DNA from: Aphidius gifuensis
Taxonomy: Eukaryota > Arthropoda > Insecta > Hymenoptera > Braconidae
Direction: 5' to 3'
Assembly (NCBI RefSeq): GCF_014905175.1
Contig: NC_057792.1
Coordinates: 9,527,101-9,591,100, forward strand
DNA: 64,000 nucleotides
Below, in pieces: positions 44,714 to 54,334 of this stretch (positions within the stretch are counted from its first letter, which is position 1; every line of letters begins with the position of its first letter). A model generated the notes under the pieces. It saw only the letters and a program-made list of their open reading frames with translations, did no database searches and had not been told where the DNA came from. The translations under genes were made by a program, and so were the position numbers.

Positions 44714-47067
44714 TCAGATTCCGTTGAATTTATTTTTGTCATTCCTAATAAAATTGAACACGTCTTTTTGATCGATAATTCCTACAAATTTGTCATCCTT
44801 ATTCTCATCGACAACGACAACAAAAGATTCTTTTTCAAGAATCCTTGATACTCTGCCGATTGTGACAGTAAAATTAACTTTGCTAAATGATTTAACAGCA
44901 AGTTTATCAGCTGGGCATGAGTTGGTAGCATCCCCATTAATAAGACCAGTCATGAGTGACTTAACAGAAATATATCCAGTGAATTTATCACCAATCAAAA
45001 CTGGAATTATCTGATATTTTTCATTATTGAACATTTCCAAGGCGTATTGGCACGTTGCACCTTGAGAAAGTGGCTTTTGTTTGACAAAGTTGATGCTAGA
45101 TACTGGAAGATTCCACCACCATTTGTTGGCTTCTTTCGGTGCTGGTGGTTCCATAAACCCACGTGCTTCCATCCAATGATCTGATACAAACTTCGTCATG
45201 TAGTTACGAATTCCATCGGGAAGAAGAACAACTATTCTTTTATTAGCTGGTAAATCTTTCGCAAATTTAAGGGCAGAGATAACAGCAGCTCCACTACTTC
45301 CACCACAGAGTAAGCCTTCTTCTTTAATTAGTAGTCTTGCCATTTTAAAAGCCTCGCAATCGTCATTTTTAACCCAAGTGTCAATAACCCTGTGATCCAA
45401 GACAGTTGGAATAAAATCATATCCAACACCTTCAACATCATAGTAGGTTGTTTTTGTTTTGTTCAATTCCTCTGGACGAGCAAGAATACTTCCGAATGGA
45501 TCAACAGCAACGACTTGGGTCCTTGGTGATAATTCTTTAAGTTTTCTGCCAATGCCACTTATGGTTCCACCAGTTCCAGCACCAGCTACAAAGTAATCAA
45601 GTTTACCATCAGTTTGCTGCCAAATTTCAATTGCAGTTTGATCATAATGAGCTAGAGGATTGCCCGGATTGATATATTGATTGAGAATCACGCTGTCTGG
45701 TATTTCTTCTAATAAACGATTTGCTACACCGAGATGAGAATCTGGACTATCCCATGCTGCTTCAGTTGGTGTTCTAATTATTTCAGCTCCCAGAACTTTG
45801 AGTGTGTAGAGTTTTTCGTCGGACATTTTTTGAGGCATCACTATGATGCACTTATAGCCACGGACAGCAGCTGCCATTGCTAATCCAATTCCTGTATTAC
45901 CAGATGTTGGCTCAATTATCGTAGAGCCTGGTTTCAGAATTCCAGCTGATTCAGCATCTTGAACCATCCGGTAACCGATCCGATCCTTAACAGATCCACC
46001 GGGATTTAAAAATTCACATTTTACAACTGAAAAGTAGAGTTAATGAAATTTTAAGAAAAAAATTACTGTCGATTTCTATTCAACCATAAATAATAATCAT
46101 TCTTGAATATTATGTTAATACTAGTGTGTAAATTGATTTATTAAACAGAGTAATTTGTAAAAAAGTTAATCTTTTTTTTGTTTTTTTACACAATCGAAAT
46201 TATTTCATATAGGTAATTGTCTAATCACATAAGAGGATTTCGAACATACTCAAACTTTCTATGTTTTTTGTTAATTTTTAGAGTAGTTTTATGAAATGGT
46301 TGTCAATGTTATGTGAAAAATATTTCGCATAGCGTCAAAAAAGATATTCATGTTTAAAGTAAATAAGAACACCAATGGCATTTAGAAAAGATTAATTAGT
46401 ATGCGATTGAATTTTTTTTTGATTAATAGTTCAAGTGGGCCTATTTTAGACAAGTTATACATGGAAGCTTTTAAGCACTCTCATACCACGCAAAATGAAA
46501 TTGAGATAGCGATTCAAGCTCCGTTAAAAAATTAAAATTTTAAAAATACGAGATAACATTTTATGGTCGGATGATTTTCATAACTTTTTTGGATAGTCGT
46601 ACATGGGAACACTGTTATCACCGGCTTTATATTTTTTTTTTATTTTTTAACATTGATCCCTAACTTTTGGTAGCGTTTCATTGTTTCGATGTAAACATAT
46701 ATCAAAGTTATTTTCAGTTCAGAACTTACAAATTTCACATTTGACTCCATAAAATTTTGGTATTCTGTTCAGCCGTATTAAAGGCGTTTGTCCAATCGCT
46801 TCAAGAATATCTGGCAAAACTTTCTTTCTATCGTTCAAGCTATATAAATAAAATAAATAAAATAATTTAAATTCTTTTACATAAAAAACATCTAAATTGA
46901 TAGCAGACAAGATGAAAAGATACTGTGTAACAGTAACTTCATCACTATTGTTACAAATGCATTTATATTGGACTATTGACTTACACGTCACGCTTGAAAT
47001 GTGGAGAATCATTAGATTTTGTTTGCCACGTGCAGCGACTTGCTGAATTCGGTGGACGGATTTCCAT
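44714..47067 (-). CDS. CBS: Cystathionine beta-synthase, 3 exons, 501 aa
   Basis: PLP enzyme that condenses homocysteine and serine to cystathionine (transsulfuration) and can make hydrogen sulfide. Minus-strand exons 46985-47067, 46730-46839 and 44714-46026, GT/AG, 1506 nt in frame; intron 2 is about 700 bp, long for this window. The PLP lysine is in GGSVKDRIGYRM, the substrate/PLP loop in EPTSGNTGIGLA, the glycine-rich phosphate loop in GAGTGGTISGIGRKL, and GLLCGGSSGAA follows. The C-terminus has two CBS motifs (around QIIPVLIGDKFTGYISVKSL and SFVVVVDENKDDKFVGIID), as in S-adenosylmethionine-regulated animal enzymes. The N-terminus holds SRCTWQ and SPHF, the pattern that ligates heme in animal CBS (Cys12, His23 here); the Cys-His gap is 11 against 13 in human. 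Full length. Confidence 0.96.
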
Positions 47068-47660
47068 TTAGTTTTTGAAAATAGATATTCGAAAAATGAT
47101 AAAGATTACGAAAAATTGGTGCAATATACTGCTTAACCATAGACTGTAATGAGTCAACTTAATGAGTTGATACGAATTTTTGAATCACTGGAGACCGTTC
47201 AGAAAACTCTAATCCGTTAAAGAATATAGAGGTGTGTGTCCATTTGCAGGGTTTTCCATGAGCTGATAATTAACCGTTATTTAATATCTTTTTTTTCAGG
47301 GGTTATTAACCGTCGATAGAGTTGCTTACACGGCGCCAGTCTTGGGTAGGTATGATACCGGTGTATCATACACTGTATCATACAGTATAATACATCTCCA
47401 TTATCATACGCCATGTATCATTATAGAGTGGGTATCAGCAGAGTGAAGCCACCGAGGTTTTATTAGTCCGACATTTTGTGCTCGCCGTATGGAGTGGGTA
47501 TAAGAGGTTTCCGTCACTTCCGAGCTCGCCGTATGGAGTGGATATAAGAGATTTCCGTCACTTCCGAGGTAAAAATCATCGAGGGCTTCATCGCTTTATG
47601 TACCTCACTTTATAGCCATGGTGCCAGCATGAGTAGCAGGCCAAAATTTAATACAAGCTT
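47068..47660. other. CBS upstream region, then hAT-end fragments
   Basis: About 47068-47230 is the likely CBS promoter. 47235-47330 holds AATTAACCGTTATTTAATA-type motifs like those at 26.7 kb; 47343-47410 has CAGTCTTGGGTAGG and GTATCATACACTGTATCATA, a hAT-type end; 47424 and 47489 carry TAGAGTGGGTATAAG variants. Confidence 0.5.
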
Positions 47661-47842
47661 ATCTATATCATCACTGTGAATAAACAATATTTATTGGGGC
47701 ATTAATACAGTGATGATATAGATAAGCACCTGTATTGAGATTTTGTGCCTTTGTAGTTCTTCAAACAACCGTACGTCGCTAGCGCCATAAGTGAGCCGTA
47801 AGTGAGACGGAACTGAGCCGAGACGACCATCGAACACAGCTT
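47661..47842. repeat. Interspersed repeat G, copy 3
   Basis: Same sequence as 8053-8285 and 9041-9218, including TATCATCACTGTRAATAAAC and CGAGACGACCATCGAACACA. Confidence 0.6.
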
Positions 47843-47866
47843 ATGTATCATTAGAGTGGGTATAAG

Positions 47867-48640
47867 CATGGTAGAAATACTACAGCAGTCCAATTCACAG
47901 GGCAAATTTTTTACAATTTAGGGCTTTTTTTTGCCGGTAATGGCGCTTGTCAAATTTTTTTTATATAGATTTCACATACAAAAGCTCTACAAGCGCCACC
48001 AGTAGAGGAAAAAAGCTCTAAATTGTAATGCCCTGTGAATTGGACTGCAGGTATGGCAGTGCGCAGCCTGGTTTGGCCGCTGTGAATCGACCAATCAAAA
48101 GGTCGCCTTCTCGCCACAAAAATGGAAGACTTTATGCGCGCGCGATACAAATTTTTTAAGAAAATTTTCAAGTTTTTTTTAAATTTTTCAAAAGTTATCA
48201 TATTTATTCAACTAGATTTGGTATATTTTATAATGATTCACATACATCAAAAATAAAAATTAATTATTTATATTAAATAAATAAATCCAAGTATAATAAA
48301 TACAACACAACCTCTATTGTTTGTGGCATAAAAAAAACAACAATAATTAAAATATTATAATTTATTTGTTAAACTGTCTTGGTTTTTTTATTTTTTTGAT
48401 TTTTTATAAACATGCTCCACATATATTTATTAGTATTTACAACAATATAAAAAATAGTTGTCAAAACAGTATGTTAGAGAGAGAGGCTCTTATAATAGAG
48501 ATTGCATGTTAGAAAAAAAGGAAAAATAAGAAAAGCAAACTGCTCGATGGCGCGTTGTTGATTGGTTGAAAAAATAAGGCTGCGCAGAACGCGACGAAAA
48601 AAGCATGGACTACTGCCATACCTGTAGTACTTCTACCATG
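47867..48640. mobile_element. CATGG-ended (Mutator-like) MITE, copy 4, with foldback guest
   Basis: Exact 8-bp duplication GGTATAAG (47859-47866 and 48641-48648), created inside a TAGAGTGGGTATAAG hAT end. The type A element 47886-48047 lies near its left end. Confidence 0.88.
47886..48047. mobile_element. Foldback MITE, type A, CAG duplication with empty site
   Basis: 162 bp. Three other copies of the host element read ACTACAGGTRTGGCAG uninterrupted; here CAG flanks the guest on both sides. Confidence 0.92.
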
Positions 48641-48837
48641 GGTATAAGCAAGGTCAGCACCCATATTCAGCACCCGTATTCAGAGGATGTACTTTTCATT
48701 AGTGGCGCTTTTTCCGATGAAAAGCTCTATAGTTAAAAGTTTAATGAGAACATCCTCTGAATACGGGTGCAGAGGATGTTCTCATTAGGGCTTTTTTTTC
48801 CGATGGCGGCGCTTGTGAACTTTTTATATAGATTTTA

Positions 48838-50561
48838 CCAAGAAGACTAGAAAGAAGGAGAGTCAACTCCCTGTAGTGGGGGATAGGCCAAATGGGACAA
48901 AATATGTCCTGTACCTAGAGCTTCTCAAATTTGCCAATTTGGCGCTGATTGTTCTCAGCCGTACTTATGCGCTAACTATTTTAATTATTGTTATAGCGCA
49001 GGTTTATTATTCGATCATCTTAGAAATGTCGGAATATATCAGGTTTATCAATTTGTTGATCCATATTAAACAGACAAAAATTCACTGGGTGATGATGATC
49101 GATAAGTAACGTTTTAAAAATTTAACAAGTAACATAAAGTACTACAATAAAATCATATCAACTTGTTCACTTGACAATAAATTTTGTTTGTCAACATTAC
49201 AAAAATTTGGGATGCTAGAAAAGATTGAATGTAACAAAGCTCAAATTATAAATAGTGAACTCAACTCTTTATTAAGTTACCTAGCTGACGTTGTAAATTA
49301 TATCCAGTAATATTGTGTACATTTTTATCGAAGCAATTGTATAAAAAAAATAATGATTTTGATGGTAGAAATATTTTTGAAAGTGCTCAATTTTTCGTAG
49401 CAAGACTCAATCTTGTTATTCAATAACAATATTTTTAATTATAACTATCAATTTCGTATTCCTAAAAATCAACAATATATTATTTGGACTTTTTTATTAT
49501 GACTATTTAATAAATTTAATTTTTAATTTAATTTAATTTTTATCAATTATTTGTATACGATCAGCCAGCATAATTTTAATTTCAATCTTATTTTCATCTG
49601 CAGCATCACGCGATTTTTGAGTTGCTGACTTAGATAATACAGCACATGGATCATCAAAACTATGATTATGTTTGTCTTGCTGCACCCGTATTCTCAGGGC
49701 AAATTTTATACAATTTAGGGCTTCTTTTTGCCACTGATGGCGCTTATAAAATTTTTTTTATATAGATTTTACATATAAAAGCTCCACAAGCGCCACCGGT
49801 GGATGAAACAAGCCCTAAATTGTAATGCCCTGTGAATACGGGTGCTGCACATCTACGTTTTTGTCTCACTATTGACATTATCAACAATGTTTGGGATTTA
49901 TTGTATGAAATAATCAAATTATATCTTCTTCTTGAAAATATAGTTCACAAAAATTGTTAACAACTATCACATTAAGCCATGTTACACGAGCATCCTGCAG
50001 AAAATAAGAAACATGAAAATAGTAAACAAAATTTAAATTCAATGATTATCAGTAGAAAAGTTAATAAATAGGGTTTTAACAAAAACAAATACATCAATGA
50101 TTTTATAAGCATGTAAGAAGTATGATTTTTTAAACATCAATTAATGATAAACTGTTAACATAAACAAAAACAATTAAATTCTGGCAAGAATTCTTTTTTA
50201 TCAAAGTGTTGGTCTAACGATGTTGAACTAACTTACTTTTGGTATCTGAAAAAGCCGTCAAATCACTCTTGTTTTTGGTTTTCCAAGCACTTTTTGTGCA
50301 ACAAACTCGTGGAATATTTACGTATAATTTTGATATAAAACATGTATATAAATTACATGACAGAAAAAAAAAAAAATAAAAAACGCTATCCCAAACGAAT
50401 CTGCGCTATAACAATATTTATTAGGAAATATGTAGTTAGCGCATAAGTACGGCTGAGAACAATCAGCGCCAAATTGGCGAATTTGAGAAGCTTGAGGTAC
50501 AGGACATATTTTGTCCCATTTCTAATGTACGGAGTTGACTCTCCTTCTTTCTAGTCTTCTT
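48838..50561. mobile_element. 1.7-kb element with ~150-bp inverted ends, exact 8-bp duplication
   Basis: Ends CAAGAAGACTAGAAAGAAGG and complement; pairing continues through GGGACAAAATATGTCCTGTA and CTGATTGTTCTCAGCCGTAC. Duplication GATTTTAC at 48830-48837 and 50562-50569, in a foldback MITE. The interior has coding-like remnants: plus strand about 49155-49312 (FGMLEKIECNKAQIINSEL, then stop) and minus strand about 49549-49680 (HNHSFDDPCAVLSKSATQKS onward). Neither is a family I recognise. A type B element is inserted at 49683. Superfamily uncertain (Mutator- or P-like). Confidence 0.82.
49683..49844. mobile_element. Foldback MITE, type B, CTG duplication
   Basis: 162 bp, exact CTG flanks, nearly identical to the tandem pair at 3063-3385. 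Confidence 0.88.
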
Positions 50562-50644
50562 GGATTTTACATAGAAAAGCTTCACAAGCGCCACCATCGG
50601 AAAAAAAAAGCCCTCATGAGAACATCCTCTGAATACGGGTGCAG

Positions 50645-50806
50645 CAGTCCAATTCACAGGGCATTACAATTTAGGGCTTTTTACCTCCACTGGCAGCGTT
50701 TGTGGAGCTTTTGTATGTGAAATCTATATAAAAAAAATTTTACAAGCGACATCACCGGCAAAAAAAAGCCCTAAATTGTAAAAAATTTGCCCTGTGAATT
50801 GGACTG
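50645..50806. mobile_element. Foldback MITE, type A
   Basis: Left flank CAG (shared with the neighbouring type C end), right flank CTG. Confidence 0.75.
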
Positions 50807-50807
50807 C

Positions 50808-50904
50808 TGTAGATTAATAGACGGCCGGGATCAGGTCGTCGCATGACTCAGTGCGCATGCGCGGTCAGCCATGTTCGGTGCTGTTCCCGACTACTAATGT
50901 TTAC
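50808..50904. mobile_element. Orphan end of the ATTAATAGACGG element
   Basis: TGTAGATTAATAGACGGCCG continuing to GCGCATGCGCGGTCAGCCAT matches, inverted, the right end of the 50905-52533 element. One end only. Confidence 0.6.
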
Positions 50905-52533
50905 CAAGGTCTGTAGATTAATAGACGGCTGGGATAAGGTCGTCGCACAAGCGTCAAACATGGCCGACTTTTAGGCGCGCATTATTTAAACCATCTTTAT
51001 AGCTTACATCTGGTCTATTACAGAAACAGTATACAACAAGAAGTTAACACTTAATTTTTTTCAATTAATAATTAATTAAATATTCTGAAAAATTGACAAA
51101 GTTATCAGACAGTTTAATATAAATAGTTGTAAGTAGTGAAACAAAAATTTACTCGAATAATACAATTTTTCTTTTCAATATAAAAATAAAATAGTCGAAT
51201 AATATTTTTTATCTGACAACAAAATATATTTTTCTGGCTTTAGTAGGCTTTTGCCTGTCGCATACTAAGTATAAGTGAATAGTAAATAACTCAATTAAAA
51301 GGTTTTTTAAAATGGACAATTTTCCGAATACATTAAGAAGCTTGTTAAACTTGTTTGGCTTTTTTAATTTTTCTCGTTGTCTTTCTGACAGTATCCATTC
51401 TTATTCAACTTCGTAATTCGCAGTGAAACTATTATTTGCTTTCTACTTCCTAGTTTAAACTCGAAATTTCGTGGTGATAAAGACAATGTTGATTTTGAAG
51501 CATGAAATTAAATTTGATAACTCCTTCATTATATTTTTTTATTATTTCTGCTTGTAATTCATCAGCAAGAATTAATTCTAATTAATAATTAGAATTAATA
51601 TAATTCTAATTAATAATTAGAATTAATATAATTCTAATTAATAATTAATTAATATATTAATTAATAATAATTAATAATATAGTATCAATTGATACTATAT
51701 GATCCTTATCCAAGTTTACTAGTGGCAATTCAATCTGCTGCTCATCACTTGGTAAACATTTATTGGTATTATTAGACTTTGGTAACTTGAATAAACTCTT
51801 TTTGTTGTCAGTGGTATATTTATCTATGATTACATCAAGCAATGGTCTGGAAAAAGATTCACCTAAGTTTGTTGTTGACAACTGCTTTAGTGATTCACAT
51901 GAACTCTAATTAACATCATGTTCTAAAAAAAAAATAACTATTAATATTTTTTTATCAAGACAACTTTAATATAAGTTAAAATTCAATGTTTATTCTTACT
52001 CACGTCACTTGTATTTTGGTGAATTTTACTTAAAAAAACTATCAAAACATCACCAAACAAAGTTGGTACTGCATTTGGTTTTAATTTTTTTTGAGCCATC
52101 CTGACGATGTTGTTCATATTGAGATTCATTATGTTGGATCTTTATAAATATATCTGTAAATATCAATATTTTTAAACTAGTAAACTAATAATTTTGATCA
52201 GGAAAAAGAAAATCATGTGAAGAAATAATCTTACCTCACATAACGTTGAGCTTGGTTTTATTTGGCTCACACCAGCACCAGTAGATCATTTTCGACGATG
52301 ATCTGAATCTCTGGGGGAAGCAACCGATCGCACAACGTTGACGTACAATATTTATTCAATAAATAAATGATTAAATTTTGATGTTGAAATTTTTTTGACA
52401 TGCCATACACTGTTTGTTTACATTGTGTGGTGAACATTAGGAGTGGGGAATAGCATCAAACATGGCTGACCGCGCATGCGCACTGAGTCATGCGACGACC
52501 TTATCCCAGCCGTCTATTAATCTACAGACCTTG
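50905..52533. mobile_element. THAP-bearing element, ~43-bp inverted ends, exact 8-bp duplication
   Basis: 1629 bp; ends CAAGGTCTGTAGATTAATAG and complement, paired through GGGATAAGGTCGTCGCA. Exact ATGTTTAC at 50897-50904 and 52534-52541. An 8-bp duplication, CA-start ends and THAP coding sequence together suggest a P-element relative; a hAT origin is not excluded. Confidence 0.8.
52030..52129 (-). pseudogene. THAP-domain exon fragment
   Basis: Minus-strand reading gives MAQKKLKPNAVPTLFGD; K-L-K-P-x-A-V-P-T-L/I-F is the hallmark C-terminal end of a THAP zinc finger (the AVPTIF box). The upstream C-x-C part was not found in the expected frame. Another minus-strand coding-like stretch, 51657-51881 (ELPLVNLDKDHIV), may belong to the same decayed gene. 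Confidence 0.55.
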
Positions 52534-52541
52534 ATGTTTAC

Positions 52542-52678
52542 CACATGTAAACAAACAGTGTATAGCATGTCAAAAATATTTCCAATTGAAAATTTAATCA
52601 TTTATTTATTGAATAAATATTGTACCCCTAGCGAAAATGCCGATAGTCGGATTGTGCACTGATCTCATACAAAAACGA
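52542..52678. repeat. Inverted arm of the element at 50.9-52.5 kb
   Basis: GTAAACAAACAGTGTATAGC and the following AATTTAATCATTTATTTATT are the reverse complement of 52345-52425, so the right end of the element is the centre of a ~300-bp palindrome. Confidence 0.6.
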
Positions 52679-53251
52679 CACAAAACCGACACACGACTAT
52701 AAGAATTTCTAAGTCACAAAAATAAATAGTAAGAAGCATTTAAAAAATAAAATGTTATGTCTAAAAATTTCTAAATAATATTTTTATAATTTAAGACACA
52801 TTAGAATTTTTTTTAAATAATTTTTTTATTTAAAAAACTCAATTCTGTTTATGTGTTAAAAGTGAGGTTAGCTGTCAGAATCATCTGTACACGACTGTGA
52901 GATTTTACAATTCTCACACAATTCCGACACACGACTGTGAGAATTGTAAATCCGACACAAATCCGACAGTATATTTTTATTTTGTATTTAATATAAAAAA
53001 AAGCATTTTATTAATAAAAATTTTTGTTCAATATTAAAGTTATAATATTTTAATAATTTTAGGCATATTAGATTTTTTTTTTTTGAATGAATTTTGACAA
53101 AAAAAATAATGATATTTAAAAAATTCTAATGTGTCTTAAATTATAAGATTATTATTTAGAAATTTTTAGACATAATATTTTATTTTTTAAATGCTTCTTA
53201 CTATGTATTTTTGTGACTTAGAAATTCTTATAGTCGTGTGTCGGTTTTGTG
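52679..53251. mobile_element. Element with ~165-bp inverted ends (CACAAAACCGACAC)
   Basis: Left arm CACAAAACCGACACACGACT (52679 on) and right arm complementary to 53251; pairing extends through AAGAAGCATTTAAAAAATAA. The centre has repeated CGACACACGACTGTGAGA motifs. Its right end abuts the next element. Confidence 0.7.
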
Positions 53252-53257
53252 GACGTA

Positions 53258-54305
53258 GGTAAATTCAGATTGAACCTCCTGGGGACCTCCCCGTGGCGAG
53301 AGTCACGGTTTATGCCATTCTACGGCTCTTCGGTAGATTCAGTTTTAGCTCTCTCGTTTTGGCTAGTTTTGCCGAGTCAAATAAAAGTAAAATAAGGGAC
53401 TTAGAATTTTTTTAAAATTTTTTTTCTAATTTTTCTTTAAGTTTGATTCTTATATTTTCTTATAATTAATTTTAGATATTTTTCTTATTCACAATTTACC
53501 CAAGAATTTGGATAGTAAAATGAGCTAGAAATTGATTGTTTGGCTACAATTACAGCTATAAGTAAAAAATCTAGCTAAGTAGAAAATTAAGCTGGTAAAA
53601 TTATGTAGATATTGTTGGTTTGGCTCTAATTAAAGCTAAGTAAAAGATGTAGCTAAGTAAAAAATCTAGTTAAGAAAAAGATGTGGCTAAAGAAAAAATT
53701 AAGCTGGTAAAATTATGTAGATATTGTGTGTTTGGCTATAATTAAAGCTAAGTAAAAGATGTAGCTAAGTAAAAAATCTAGCTAAGTAAAAAATCTAGCT
53801 GAGAAAAAGATGTAGCTGAAAGAAAAATTAAGCTGGTGAAATTATGTAGATATTGTGTGTTTGGCTATAATTAAAGCTAGGTAAAAGATGTAGCTAAGTA
53901 AAAAATCTAGCTAAGGAAAAGATGCAACTAAAGGAAAAATTGAGCTAGTGAATTTATGTAGATATTGTGAGTTTAACTCTAATTAAAGCTAAGTAAAAGA
54001 TGTAGCTAAGTAAAAAATCTAGCTAAGAAAAAGATGTAGCTAAAGAAAAAATTAAGCTGGTAAAATTATGTAGATATTGTGTGTTTGGCTATAATTGAAG
54101 CTAAGTAAAAAATCTAGCTAAGGAAAAAATCTAGCGTATTATTAATTAAAAAGTAAAAATTATTCCCTTTATTTACTTTTATTTGACTTGGCAAAACTAG
54201 CCAAAACGAGAGAGCTAAAACTGAATCTACCGAAGAGCAGTAGAATGGCATAATCCAAGATAGGGCATGACCCTCACCGCTGGGTACCAAGAATCTGAAT
54301 TTACC
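53258..54305. mobile_element. 1048-bp element with long inverted ends and internal satellite
   Basis: Ends GGTAAATTCAGATT and complement. Inverted pairing is near perfect over CTTCGGTAGATTCAGTTTTA and CTCTCTCGTTTTGGCTAGTT, but a block of about 45 bp near the tips (53272-53316 against 54242-54291) is unrelated. The interior is the 112-bp satellite. Confidence 0.78.
53520..54140. repeat. ~112-bp tandem repeat
   Basis: TTATGTAGATATTG recurs at 53601, 53713, 53842, 53954 and 54066, that is steps of 112, 129, 112 and 112; the 129 step holds one extra AGCTAAGTAAAAAATCT module. Each unit is itself built of TAGCTAAGTAAAA modules. Confidence 0.85.
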
Positions 54306-54334
54306 GATTTTATCAAAGAAAATCCGATGAAAAT

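Larger units (their letters stand above)
48656..50641. mobile_element. Type C foldback MITEs, one split by a 1.7-kb element
   Basis: A broken type C covers 48657-48768. A second starts at 48771, stops at its loop sequence ATAGATTTTAC (48837) and resumes at 50562 with GATTTTACATAGAAAAGC, ending at 50641. Confidence 0.8.
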
